From assembly GCF_040947875.1 (NCBI RefSeq), contig NZ_JBFRXN010000002.1:496001-560000 (forward strand): a DNA stretch of 64,000 nt, in the 5' to 3' direction. This document shows positions 17,723 through 26,352 of the stretch, in pieces (the stretch's first letter is position 1; every line of letters begins with the position of its first letter). The notes beneath the pieces were generated by a model. It searched no databases and was not told the origin of the DNA. It saw nothing but the letters and a program-made list of their open reading frames with translations. Source of the DNA: Pseudomonas sp. MYb118. GTDB taxonomy: Bacteria > Pseudomonadota > Gammaproteobacteria > Pseudomonadales > Pseudomonadaceae. Position numbers and translations under genes: made by a program.

Positions 17723-19342
17723 ATGAGCCTGTCACTCCTGAGCCGTTATGCCTTCTTTGCCGCGTGCGTGATTTTCACCCTCGCCAGCCTGCCCTTCCTG
17801 GAGCACGACTGGCTCTGGCCGTTCACCGCCGTGACCGGGGTCCTGAGCCTGATCGGCGTGTTCGATCTGCTGCAAAGCCCGCACGCGGTACGGCGCAACT
17901 ACCCGATCCTGGGCAACATCCGCTATCTGGTGGAAGGCATCCGTCCGGAAATCCGTCAGTACCTGCTGGAGTCCGACAGCGACGCCCTGCCCTTCTCCCG
18001 CGCCCAGCGCTCGCTGGTCTATTCGCGGGCCAAGAACGAAACCGCCGACAAACCCTTCGGCACCCTGATCGACGTCTATCAATCGGGTTTCGAGTTCATC
18101 GGGCACTCGATGCGCCCGGCGCCGTTGAGCGACCCGAGCAGTTTCCGCGTCACGGTCGGCGGCCCACAGTGCACGCAGCCGTATTCGGCCTCGGTGTTCA
18201 ACATCTCGGCGATGAGCTTCGGCTCGCTCAGCGCCAACGCCATTCGCGCCTTGAACCAGGGCGCCAAGCTCGGCAACTTCGCCCACGACACCGGTGAAGG
18301 CAGCATCAGCGCCTATCACCGGGAAAACGGCGGCGACCTGACCTGGGAGCTGGGCAGCGGTTATTTCGGTTGCCGCACAGCGGACGGGCGTTTCGACCCC
18401 GAACGCTTCGCCGCCCAGGCGCAGACGCCGCAAGTGCGCATGATCGAAATCAAGATGTCCCAGGGCGCCAAGCCCGGCCACGGCGGGATTCTGCCCAAGC
18501 ACAAGGTCACCCGGGAAATCGCCGAGACCCGCGGCATCCTCATGGGTGAAGACTGCATCTCGCCCTCGCGCCACAGCGCGTTCTCCACGCCGATCGAACT
18601 GATGCACTTCATCAAGCAACTGCGCGAACTGTCCGGCGGCAAACCGGTGGGCTTCAAGCTGTGCCTGGGGCATCCGTGGGAATTCATGGGCATTGCCAAG
18701 GCGATGCTGGAAACCGGCATCCTCCCGGACTTCATCGTCATTGACGGCAAGGAAGGCGGCACCGGCGCCGCGCCAGTGGAGTTCACCGACCACATCGGCG
18801 TACCGATGCGCGAAGGCCTGCTGTTCGTGCACAACACCCTGGTGGGCCTGAACCTGCGGGACAAGATCAAACTCGGCGCCAGCGGCAAGATCGTCAGCGC
18901 CTTCGACATCGCCAGCGTCCTGGCCATCGGGGCCGACTGGGCCAACTCGGCGCGCGGCTTTATGTTCGCCATCGGCTGCATCCAGTCGCAAAGCTGCCAC
19001 ACCAACAAATGCCCGACCGGCGTCGCCACCCAGGACACCCTGCGCCAGCGCGCCCTGGTGGTGCCGGACAAAGCCCAGCGCGTCTACAACTTCCACCGCA
19101 ACACCCTCAAGGGCCTGGCCGAAATGCTCGCTGCCGCCGGCCTGGATCACCCTTCGCAGTTGTCGGCCAAGCACCTGGTGCGACGCATGTCAGCCACCGA
19201 GATCAAGCTGTTCTCGCAGTTGCACGTGTTCCTCAAACCCGGGGAATTGCTCACCGGCGAGGTCAACGGCGAGTTCTATTCGCGCATGTGGCAGATGGCG
19301 CGGGCGGATAGTTTTGAGCCTAATGAAATCGTAGCGGCGTAA
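17723..19342 (+). CDS. FMN-binding glutamate synthase-family protein
   Basis: The 539-residue protein has two N-terminal membrane helices (residues about 5-50) followed by a domain like the FMN-binding part of glutamate synthase large subunit. Recognisable are MSFGSLSANAI, DTGEGSIS, KMSQGAKPGHGG, DGKEGGTGAAP and the cysteine segment SCHTNKCPTGVATQD, which in glutamate synthase binds a 3Fe-4S cluster. It lacks the glutaminase domain, so it cannot use glutamine by itself. The role is unknown; such membrane-anchored stand-alone proteins are common in pseudomonads. ATG 17723 was chosen because the hydrophobic segment follows directly. Confidence 0.85.
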   Translation: MSLSLLSRYAFFAACVIFTLASLPFLEHDWLWPFTAVTGVLSLIGVFDLLQSPHAVRRNYPILGNIRYLVEGIRPEIRQYLLESDSDALPFSRAQRSLVYSRAKNETADKPFGTLIDVYQSGFEFIGHSMRPAPLSDPSSFRVTVGGPQCTQPYSASVFNISAMSFGSLSANAIRALNQGAKLGNFAHDTGEGSISAYHRENGGDLTWELGSGYFGCRTADGRFDPERFAAQAQTPQVRMIEIKMSQGAKPGHGGILPKHKVTREIAETRGILMGEDCISPSRHSAFSTPIELMHFIKQLRELSGGKPVGFKLCLGHPWEFMGIAKAMLETGILPDFIVIDGKEGGTGAAPVEFTDHIGVPMREGLLFVHNTLVGLNLRDKIKLGASGKIVSAFDIASVLAIGADWANSARGFMFAIGCIQSQSCHTNKCPTGVATQDTLRQRALVVPDKAQRVYNFHRNTLKGLAEMLAAAGLDHPSQLSAKHLVRRMSATEIKLFSQLHVFLKPGELLTGEVNGEFYSRMWQMARADSFEPNEIVAA

Positions 19343-19358
19343 TCCACACGAAACAGAT

Positions 19359-19733
19359 TCACGCCTCAGGCTCACGGACCATGAACAACCGCGAGAACAG
19401 GAAACCTAACAGCAGGCTCAACAATGAATACGTCGCCACCGTCACCAGGCGACGTATCCCCCAACTGTCCGCCGCGAAGCCGATACCGAAGCTCATGGCC
19501 CCCATCAGACCGACAAAGAGCAGGTAGCGCAGCACCGAAACCCGCGCGTCGAACGTGTACAGCGCATTCACGTAAAAGCTGAAGGAAGCGGCGACACAGA
19601 ATGCCAGGAAGTTACCCAGCGCCTGGTTGAGTTCGGCTGCGGTGGTCAGGACGAAAAACACCTGCCAATGAATGAGCATGTTGGCCAAGCCTATAACCGC
19701 GTAGCTCGCGAACCCTTTCCAAAAGGCTTTCAT
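19359..19733 (-). CDS. GtrA-family membrane protein
   Basis: The 124-residue protein has four predicted membrane helices and the GtrA pattern: SYAVIGLANMLIHW at the start, then FLAFCVAASFSFYVNALYTF. GtrA proteins are thought to flip lipid-linked sugars together with a glycosyltransferase (GtrB). No such partner lies next to it, so its role here is open. It converges with the FMN-glutamate-synthase-like gene, leaving 16 bases between the stop codons. Confidence 0.85.
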   Translation of the reverse strand: MKAFWKGFASYAVIGLANMLIHWQVFFVLTTAAELNQALGNFLAFCVAASFSFYVNALYTFDARVSVLRYLLFVGLMGAMSFGIGFAADSWGIRRLVTVATYSLLSLLLGFLFSRLFMVREPEA

Positions 19734-20031
19734 GCCGTACCCGTGAGTTTCCGGCTGCAGATCGGTTCACGCTAATAGGCGTTGGGGTGAGGGTCTACTG
19801 TCAGAAATAACAGGTGCTGGCCTATTCCTGACCAGCGGTCACAGGTCATCCCAGGGAAACCGGCAGCCTGCTTCAACCATGAAGACCCCAGGTGCCTGAG
19901 ACATTCAGTAATATCGGGTTTTTGCAATTGTCACAAAATAAGGCCACCCTGCGCGCCGCCGTTGTGCGGCGCGCAACTTTTGGCGCGGCCCGCCACTCCT
20001 TATTTCAACACCCGTTCCCGAGACCGCTGTC
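19734..20031. other. Divergent intergenic region
   Basis: This space of 298 bases separates the divergent GtrA and OpgC genes. I see no open reading frame of coding character. It holds an A/T-rich stretch near 19905-19945 that could carry promoters, and a strong inverted repeat at 19951-19974. Confidence 0.6.
19951..19974 (+). promoter_or_regulatory. Perfect 9-bp hairpin in the opgC leader
   Basis: GCGCGCCGC (19951-19959) and GCGGCGCGC (19966-19974) form a perfect stem around a six-base loop, followed by AACTTTT. It lies 57 bases before the opgC start. It looks like a terminator or attenuator, although the T run is short. Confidence 0.5.
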
Positions 20032-21153
20032 ATGACGTCCGAACGCGATCACCGAATCGACTTTTTCCGAGGCCTGGCGCTGATCTTCATTTTCTGGGAT
20101 CACGTGCCGCACAATCCACTCGGGCAAATCACCCCGCGCAACTTCGGTTTCAGCGACGCCGCCGAGATATTCGTGTTCCTCGCCGGTTATGCCGCGGTGC
20201 TGGCCTACGGCAAGATCCTCAAGCGCGACGGTTACCTGTTCGCCTGCCTGAAGATCCTGCGCCGCGCCTGGGTGCTCTACGTCGTGCATATTTTCCTGCT
20301 GGCGATGTTGATGGGCATCGTGTTCTTCGCCAACAGCCACGTGGAAACCCGCGACCTGGTGGAAGAAATGGGCATGCACCATTTCATCACCGACCCGCAG
20401 CAGGCCTTGATGGATGAACTGCTGCTGCGTTTCAAACCCAACCTGATGGACCCCCTGCCGTTGTACATCGTGCTGCTGGCGGGTTTGCCGCTGGCGCTGC
20501 CGCTGCTGGTGCACAAGGCCTGGACGGTGGTGGCGATGTCCCTGACGGTGTACCTGCTGGCGCCGTGGTTCGGCTGGAACCTGGCGGCCATCAAGGACGG
20601 CGTGTGGTACTTCAACCCGGTGGTCTGGCAGTTGCTGTTTGTCCTCGGCGGCGCCGCCGCGAGCCATGGCCAGCAGGCGCGCGCGCCGGACACCCGGCCG
20701 CTGATGCGCCAGCCGCTGTTCGTCAGCGCGGCAATCTACGTGGTCGTCACGGGCGTGATCACCCTGTCCTGGCGCTGGCCCGAGATTCACGACGCCGTGA
20801 TGCCGGCCTGGCTGAGCAACCTGCTGTACCCGATCAGCAAGACCGACCTGTCACCGGTGCGACTCGTGCATTTCCTGGCAATCGCCTATGTGACGGCGAA
20901 ACTGCTGCCGGACACCGGCTGGACGCAGAACTGGTGGGCGCAGCAATCCTGCCGCATGGGGCGTTACTCCCTGGAAATTTTCTGCCTGGGCGTGCTGCTG
21001 GCACCACTGGCCGACATGATCAACGCCATGACCGACGATGCCTTCGCCATGCAGATCTTCACCGCCCTGGTGGGCGCCGGGTTGATGGCGCTGCTGGGGG
21101 CGTGGCTGGAGTTCAACAAACACCTGAACAGGGCGCACGCCGTACCGGCCTGA
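20032..21153 (+). CDS. OpgC-domain membrane protein
   Basis: The 373-residue protein has about ten membrane helices and begins RDHRIDFFRGLALIFIFWDH, the typical start of the OpgC family of membrane acyltransferase-3-like proteins. OpgC proteins succinylate periplasmic glucans in some bacteria. Conserved-looking DHVPHNP and FVFLAGY are present. No opgG/opgH genes lie nearby, so the acceptor is uncertain. Confidence 0.85.
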   Translation: MTSERDHRIDFFRGLALIFIFWDHVPHNPLGQITPRNFGFSDAAEIFVFLAGYAAVLAYGKILKRDGYLFACLKILRRAWVLYVVHIFLLAMLMGIVFFANSHVETRDLVEEMGMHHFITDPQQALMDELLLRFKPNLMDPLPLYIVLLAGLPLALPLLVHKAWTVVAMSLTVYLLAPWFGWNLAAIKDGVWYFNPVVWQLLFVLGGAAASHGQQARAPDTRPLMRQPLFVSAAIYVVVTGVITLSWRWPEIHDAVMPAWLSNLLYPISKTDLSPVRLVHFLAIAYVTAKLLPDTGWTQNWWAQQSCRMGRYSLEIFCLGVLLAPLADMINAMTDDAFAMQIFTALVGAGLMALLGAWLEFNKHLNRAHAVPA

Positions 21154-21161
21154 ACAAGGTT

Positions 21162-21254
21162 TCTGTGGGAGCGGGCTTGCTCGCGAAGGCGGTGTATCAG
21201 TCAAGAATTAGTTGACTGACACTCCGCCTTCGCGAGCAAGCCCGCTCCCACAGG
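21162..21254. repeat. REP inverted pair
   Basis: Two arms of the GTGGGAGCGGGCTTGCTCGCGA variant surround a spacer with a nearly complete internal inverted repeat. It separates two convergent genes, the OpgC gene and the flavin oxidoreductase gene, whose stop lies seven bases beyond. Confidence 0.95.
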
Positions 21255-21260
21255 TGGACA

Positions 21261-22367
21261 TCAATCCCGCAAATCCGACTCATGAATCGGCTGATCGCGG
21301 TGCGTCGCGCGCTGGTACTGCGCTGGCCAGGTGGCCTTGCGCCCGCCCAGGTCGTCGTCGGCGTGCAGCGGCCAGTACGGATCGCGCAACAACTCGCGGG
21401 CGAGAAAGATGATGTCGGCCTGGCAGGTGCGCAGGATGTGCTCGGCCTGAGCCGGTTCGGTGATCATGCCGACCGTACCGGTGGCCATACCGGATTCCTT
21501 GCGTACACGTTCGGCGAAACGGGTCTGGTAACCAGGGCCCGTGGGGATTTCGGCGTTGGCCGCCGTACCGCCCGAGGACACGTCGATCAGGTCCACCCCC
21601 AGGTCTTTCAAGCGGCGAGCCAGTTCGACGGTCTCATCAGGGTTCCAGCCGTCCTCAACCCAGTCGGTGGCCGACACCCGGACAAACACCGGCAGCTCTT
21701 CGGGCCACACCGCGCGCACCGCTTCGGTGACTTGCAACACCAGGCGAATGCGGTTTTCGAACGAACCACCATATTGATCGCGCCGCTGGTTGCTCAGCGG
21801 TGACAGAAACTGATGCAGCAGATAGCCATGGGCGGCGTGGACTTCCACCACCTTGAAACCGGCGGTCAACGCGCGTTTGGCCGAGGCCACGAAGGCCTGG
21901 ATGACGTCGGCGATCTGGCCTTCATCGAGCTGTTTGGGTTGGGTGTGTTGCGGGTCGAATGCGATCGGCGACGGGCCGACCGGGGTCCAGCCACCGTCTT
22001 CGACTTTTACGCTGCCGTGCTTGCCGATCCACGGCCGGTGTGTGCTGGCCTTGCGCCCGGCGTGTGCCAGTTGAATGCCCGCCACAGCCCCCTGCGCGGC
22101 AATGAACCGGGTGATGCGTTGCAGCGGCTCGATCTGTTCATCGTTCCACAAGCCCAGGTCTTCGGCGGTGATGCGCCCGTCGGCGGCGACCGCCGTGGCC
22201 TCGGTGAAAATCAGCCCCGCCCCACCCACGGCGCGGCTGCCAAGGTGTACCAGGTGCCAGTCATTGGCCAGGCCATCGACACTGGAATACTGGCACATCG
22301 GCGACACGGCGATGCGGTTGAGCAGGGTCAGTTGGCGAAGGGTAAAGGGTTCGAGCAGCAGACTCAT
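21261..22367 (-). CDS. NADH:flavin oxidoreductase, Old Yellow Enzyme family
   Basis: The 368-residue protein has the FMN-binding (beta/alpha)8 barrel of the OYE family. Recognisable features are RIAVSPMCQYSSVDGLANDWH with the active-site Cys of the YqjM/XenA-like class, GIQLAHAGRKAS, the HAAHGYLLHQFLSP His pair, and NRRDQYGGSFENR-like residues (NQRRDQYGGS). It should reduce activated alkenes with NAD(P)H. Relatives in P. putida include XenA, but the precise orthology is not clear, so no symbol is given. Confidence 0.88.
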   Translation of the reverse strand: MSLLLEPFTLRQLTLLNRIAVSPMCQYSSVDGLANDWHLVHLGSRAVGGAGLIFTEATAVAADGRITAEDLGLWNDEQIEPLQRITRFIAAQGAVAGIQLAHAGRKASTHRPWIGKHGSVKVEDGGWTPVGPSPIAFDPQHTQPKQLDEGQIADVIQAFVASAKRALTAGFKVVEVHAAHGYLLHQFLSPLSNQRRDQYGGSFENRIRLVLQVTEAVRAVWPEELPVFVRVSATDWVEDGWNPDETVELARRLKDLGVDLIDVSSGGTAANAEIPTGPGYQTRFAERVRKESGMATGTVGMITEPAQAEHILRTCQADIIFLARELLRDPYWPLHADDDLGGRKATWPAQYQRATHRDQPIHESDLRD

Positions 22368-22575
22368 GGGGCACCTCTCTTATCAGTGGTCAGGCTCCAG
22401 GGTTCTGTTTGACAAGTCGACGAGTGACAGGAAAAAGGCGCAGCACCCGCCCCCGCGGGCAAAAGATTCGACAAGACGTCACAAGGCCAATCAAGCAGTG
22501 CTTAGAGCCTAGTCGACATCAGAGAGGATTGCGGGGTTCCTACCGGTTTGCCCGATTCCCCCGACACCCCGACTC
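22368..22575. other. Intergenic space upstream of the flavin oxidoreductase
   Basis: About 208 bases between the start of the oxidoreductase gene and the REP pair after recJ. I see no gene here. A short CCCGC/GCGGG inverted repeat lies near 22448-22461. Any promoter of the oxidoreductase gene should be here but none is clear. Confidence 0.5.
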
Positions 22576-22664
22576 CCCTGTAGGAGCGAGCTTGCTCGCG
22601 ATGGCGGTGTGTCAGTCAATACACATGTGTCTGACACACCGCATCGCGAGCAAGCTCGCTCCTA
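22576..22664. repeat. REP inverted pair containing the recJ stop
   Basis: Two arms of the GTAGGAGCGAGCTTGCTCGCGAT type flank a spacer with the GTGTGTCAG/CTGACACAC stem. The outer TAG of the right arm (22662-22664, read on the minus strand) is the recJ stop codon. Confidence 0.95.
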
Positions 22665-24371
22665 CCGCGGTTCGATGTGGGCAATCATCAACTGCACGGT
22701 TTCCACGCCACGGAACTCGTTGAGGTCGAGTTTGTAGGCCAGTTCGACCCACTTGATCGTCGGGTTCGGCCAGATGTCGCGGTCGATGCCGAAGGCGATG
22801 CCGTCCAGCTTCACCGTGCCACACTCGCTTTTGAGCACCACCTTGAGGTGACGTTCACCGACGACACGCTGCTCCACCAGTTGGAACACCCCGTGAAACA
22901 GCGGCTCGGGAAAGTGCTGGCCCCAGGGACCGGCGTGGCGCAAGGCACGGGCCAGTTCGAGGTGAAATTCCTCGACGGCCAATGTGCCGTCCGACAGCAG
23001 GCGCCCGGTCAGGTCTTCTTCGCGCAATTGCCTGCGCACTTCCGCGTCGAAGGCTTCGGCGAACAAGGGAAAATTCGCCTCAGGCAAGGTCAGGCCCGCG
23101 GCCATGGCATGGCCGCCGTATTTGCTGATCAGGTCGGGGTGCTGCGCCGCGACCACGCTCAAGGCATCGCGGATATGAAACCCCTGGACCGAACGCCCCG
23201 AGCCCTTGAGCAAACCATCGCCGGCATCGGCAAAGGCGATGGTCGGGCGGAAATAGCGCTCTTTCATCCGCGAGGCGAGGATACCGATAACCCCCTGGTG
23301 CCACTCCGGATCGAACAGGCACAGGCCGAATGGCATCGACTCCACCGGCAGGTCCTTGAGCTGCGCCATGGCCTCGCGCTGCATGCCTTGCTCGATGGAC
23401 TTGCGGTCCTGGTTCATGCCGTCCAGTTGTGCGGCCATTTCCCGGGCCAGACCGGCGTTGTCGGTGAGCAGGCATTCGATGCCCAGGCTCATGTCATCCA
23501 GGCGCCCCGCCGCGTTCAAGCGCGGGCCGACGATAAAGCCCAGGTCGGTGGAGGTGATGCGTGCGTGGTCACGCTTGGCCACTTCGAGGATCGCCTTGAT
23601 CCCCGGCCGCGCGCGCCCGGCGCGGATGCGCTCCAGGCCCTGATGCACGAGAATGCGGTTGTTGGCGTCCAGCGGCACCACGTCGGCCACGCTGCCCAGT
23701 GCCACCAGATCGAGCAATTCGCCGATGTTCGGCTGTGGCTTGCTGTCGTACCAGCCAAGGCTGCGCAAACGCGCGCGCAAGGCCATCAGCACATAAAAAA
23801 TCACCCCGACGCCCGCCAGCGCCTTGCTCGGAAAGTCGCACCCAGGCTGGTTCGGATTGACGATGGCATCGGCCAGCGGCAGTTCGTCGCCTGGCAAGTG
23901 GTGGTCGGTGACCAGCACCTTCAGACCGGCCTTTTTCGCTGCCGCCACACCTTCGACACTGGAAATGCCGTTGTCCACGGTGATCAACAGTTGCGGCGTG
24001 CGGGTCAACGCCACGTCGACGATTTCCGGCGTCAGGCCGTAACCGTATTCGAAGCGGTTCGGCACCAGATAGTCGACATGCGCGGCGCCCAACAGACGCA
24101 AACCCAGCGTGCCGACCGTACTGGCGGTGGCGCCGTCCGCGTCGAAGTCACCGACGATCAGAATCCGCTGGCGTTGCTCCAGCGCTGTCACCAGCAAATC
24201 CACCGCCGCGTCGATCCCCTTGAGCTGCTGGAACGGAATCAGCCGCGCCAGGCTCTTGTCCAGTTCAGCTTCGCTCGACACGCCCCGCGCCGCATACAGA
24301 CGCGTCAGCAGCGGCGGCAGATCGCCGAGAAATGGCAGGGTTTCGGGCAACAGGCGAGGTTCGATACGCAT
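22662..24371 (-). CDS. recJ: Single-stranded-DNA exonuclease RecJ
   Basis: The 569-residue protein has the DHH phosphoesterase motifs: DFDADGATAS, VTVDNGIS-like (ITVDNGISS), TDHHLPGDELP and NPNQPGCDFPSKALAGVGV, followed by the DHHA1 part with GGHAMAAGL. RecJ degrades single-stranded DNA 5' to 3' in recombination and mismatch repair. Length is normal for the family. The TAG stop is supplied by the neighbouring REP element, right after IEPR. Confidence 0.95.
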   Translation of the reverse strand: MRIEPRLLPETLPFLGDLPPLLTRLYAARGVSSEAELDKSLARLIPFQQLKGIDAAVDLLVTALEQRQRILIVGDFDADGATASTVGTLGLRLLGAAHVDYLVPNRFEYGYGLTPEIVDVALTRTPQLLITVDNGISSVEGVAAAKKAGLKVLVTDHHLPGDELPLADAIVNPNQPGCDFPSKALAGVGVIFYVLMALRARLRSLGWYDSKPQPNIGELLDLVALGSVADVVPLDANNRILVHQGLERIRAGRARPGIKAILEVAKRDHARITSTDLGFIVGPRLNAAGRLDDMSLGIECLLTDNAGLAREMAAQLDGMNQDRKSIEQGMQREAMAQLKDLPVESMPFGLCLFDPEWHQGVIGILASRMKERYFRPTIAFADAGDGLLKGSGRSVQGFHIRDALSVVAAQHPDLISKYGGHAMAAGLTLPEANFPLFAEAFDAEVRRQLREEDLTGRLLSDGTLAVEEFHLELARALRHAGPWGQHFPEPLFHGVFQLVEQRVVGERHLKVVLKSECGTVKLDGIAFGIDRDIWPNPTIKWVELAYKLDLNEFRGVETVQLMIAHIEPR

Positions 24372-24428
24372 GGGGTGACAGATGCTTCTCTTGAAGATGT
24401 AGGGTAAACCTGAGCGACGCGCTGGAAA

Positions 24429-24971
24429 TCAGCCGCGTTCGCCGCTCAGCCACTGCAACTGGACTTCGTGCTGACCACGGTCATCGGTGACGAACACCGT
24501 ACCGTCGCTGATCATCACGTCCCACTTGATCACCCGCGGCATGTCCTGGGCGAGGGTCTCCAGCACATCCTGGGGAACGGCCGCGATGTGCACGTTTTTC
24601 AGGTTCTTGATCGCCGGGATCACTTTGCCTTCCCAGACGCGCAGGCTGCCGTAGGCCAGCAGGCTAGTGCGCTCGGTGCGGCGCGAGCACCAGGTCAGGC
24701 GGTCGACGTCCGGCTGGCCGACTTCGATCCAGTGCAGGACACGGTCATCCAGGCTCTTTTCCCACAGGGCCGGCTCGTCGACGTCCGACAGACCACGGCC
24801 AAACGACAGTTGCTCGTTGTACCAGAGGGCGTAAGCCAACAAGCGCACGGCCATGCGCTCTTCGGTTTCCGACGGATGACGGGCGATGGTCTGCTTCACC
24901 GACTCATAGATGCTGCGGTCGAGGTCGGTGAGGTTCAGTTCAAACTTGTAGGTCGTGGACGGCTGGGCCAT
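24429..24971 (-). CDS. yaeQ: YaeQ-family protein
   Basis: The 180-residue protein matches YaeQ in length and pattern: YKFELNLTDLDRSIYESVKQT at the start, ERMAVRLLAYALWY and LSFGRGLSDVDEPALW. The family has a PD-(D/E)XK-nuclease-like fold of unknown activity and was reported to affect RfaH-related haemolysin expression. ATG 24971 gives the usual start. It lies just upstream of recJ in the same direction with 57 bases between. Confidence 0.9.
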   Translation of the reverse strand: MAQPSTTYKFELNLTDLDRSIYESVKQTIARHPSETEERMAVRLLAYALWYNEQLSFGRGLSDVDEPALWEKSLDDRVLHWIEVGQPDVDRLTWCSRRTERTSLLAYGSLRVWEGKVIPAIKNLKNVHIAAVPQDVLETLAQDMPRVIKWDVMISDGTVFVTDDRGQHEVQLQWLSGERG

Positions 24972-25118
24972 GAACGGGCTTCTTGATACGTGGAAAGGCG
25001 GCAAGTCTAACCGATGCGGCGACTAATCAACGAATTGCTGACCATCATCATTGCGCGTCTGACGGCTGGCTGTGCTAAAACGCTCTACCAGCCCAGCCTT
25101 TGTCCTACAGGATCCAGC

Positions 25119-26318
25119 ATGTCGTCCGCCGCCAAACCTCTCTCCGGTCTGAAAGTCATTGAATTGGGTACGTTGATCGCCGGGCCGTTTGCCTCGCGCA
25201 TCTGCGGCGAATTCGGGGCCGAGGTGATCAAGATCGAATCCCCCGATGGCGGCGATCCGCTGCGCAAGTGGCGCAAGCTGTATGAAGGTACTTCGCTGTG
25301 GTGGTTCGTCCAGGCGCGCAACAAGAAATCCCTGACCCTGAACCTGAAACACCCGCAAGGCCTGGCGATCCTGAAGAAACTGCTGGGCGAAGCGGACATC
25401 CTGATCGAGAACTTCCGCCCGGGCGTGCTGGAAAAGCTCGGCCTGGGCTGGGACGTCTTGCACGCGCTGAACCCGAAACTGGTCATGGTGCGCCTGTCGG
25501 GCTTCGGCCAGACCGGGCCGATGAAAGACCAGCCAGGTTTCGGCGCCGTGGGTGAATCCATGGGCGGCCTGCGCTACATCACCGGTTTCGAGGACCGCCC
25601 GCCCGTGCGCACCGGGATCTCCATCGGCGACTCGATTGCCGCGCTGTGGGGCGTGATCGGTGCGCTGATGGCCCTGCGTCATCGTGAAGTCAACGGCGGC
25701 CTCGGGCAAGTGGTGGACGTGGCGCTGTACGAAGCCATTTTCGCCATGATGGAAAGCATGGTCCCGGAGTTCGACGTGTTCGGTTTTATCCGCGAACGCA
25801 CCGGCAACATCATGCCGGGCATCACGCCCTCCTCGATCCACACCAGTGCCGACGGCAAACATGTGCAGATCGGTGCCAATGGCGACGCGATCTTCAAGCG
25901 ATTCATGCAGGTGATCGGCCGCGACGACCTGGCCAATGACCCGCAGCTGGCCAGCAACGACGGGCGCGACAGTCGTCGCGACGAGCTCTATGGGGTGATT
26001 GATCGCTGGGTCAATTCATTGCCGCTGGACACCGTCATGCAGCACCTGAATCAGGCCGAGGTGCCTGCCAGCCGGATCTTCAGCGCCGAAGACATGTTCA
26101 ACGATCCTCAGTACCTGGCCCGGGAAATGTTCCTCAAGGCCAAGCTGCCCGATGGCAAAGACTTCAAGATGCCGGGCATCGTGCCGAAACTCTCTGAAAC
26201 ACCTGGCACTTCGCAATGGGTCGGGCCGCAGTTGGGCGAACACAATGTGCAGGTACTCAACGATCTTGGCTACGACAGGGAACAGATCGAACAGCTGCGT
26301 CAAGACGGGGCCATCTAA
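25119..26318 (+). CDS. CoA transferase, CaiB/BaiF family (class III)
   Basis: The 399-residue protein begins GLKVIELGTLIAGPFASR and continues GAEVIKIESPDGGDPLR, NKKSLTLNLKHPQG and ENFRPGVLEKLGLG, all standard class III CoA-transferase features. The catalytic Asp is expected in the VDVALYEA segment. It should move CoA between an acyl-CoA and a carboxylic acid; the substrate is not evident. ATG 25119 has AGGAT about seven bases upstream. Confidence 0.9.
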   Translation: MSSAAKPLSGLKVIELGTLIAGPFASRICGEFGAEVIKIESPDGGDPLRKWRKLYEGTSLWWFVQARNKKSLTLNLKHPQGLAILKKLLGEADILIENFRPGVLEKLGLGWDVLHALNPKLVMVRLSGFGQTGPMKDQPGFGAVGESMGGLRYITGFEDRPPVRTGISIGDSIAALWGVIGALMALRHREVNGGLGQVVDVALYEAIFAMMESMVPEFDVFGFIRERTGNIMPGITPSSIHTSADGKHVQIGANGDAIFKRFMQVIGRDDLANDPQLASNDGRDSRRDELYGVIDRWVNSLPLDTVMQHLNQAEVPASRIFSAEDMFNDPQYLAREMFLKAKLPDGKDFKMPGIVPKLSETPGTSQWVGPQLGEHNVQVLNDLGYDREQIEQLRQDGAI

Positions 26319-26352
26319 GCTGAGGCGCCCGCGCTCACCACTCGCCCCGCAC

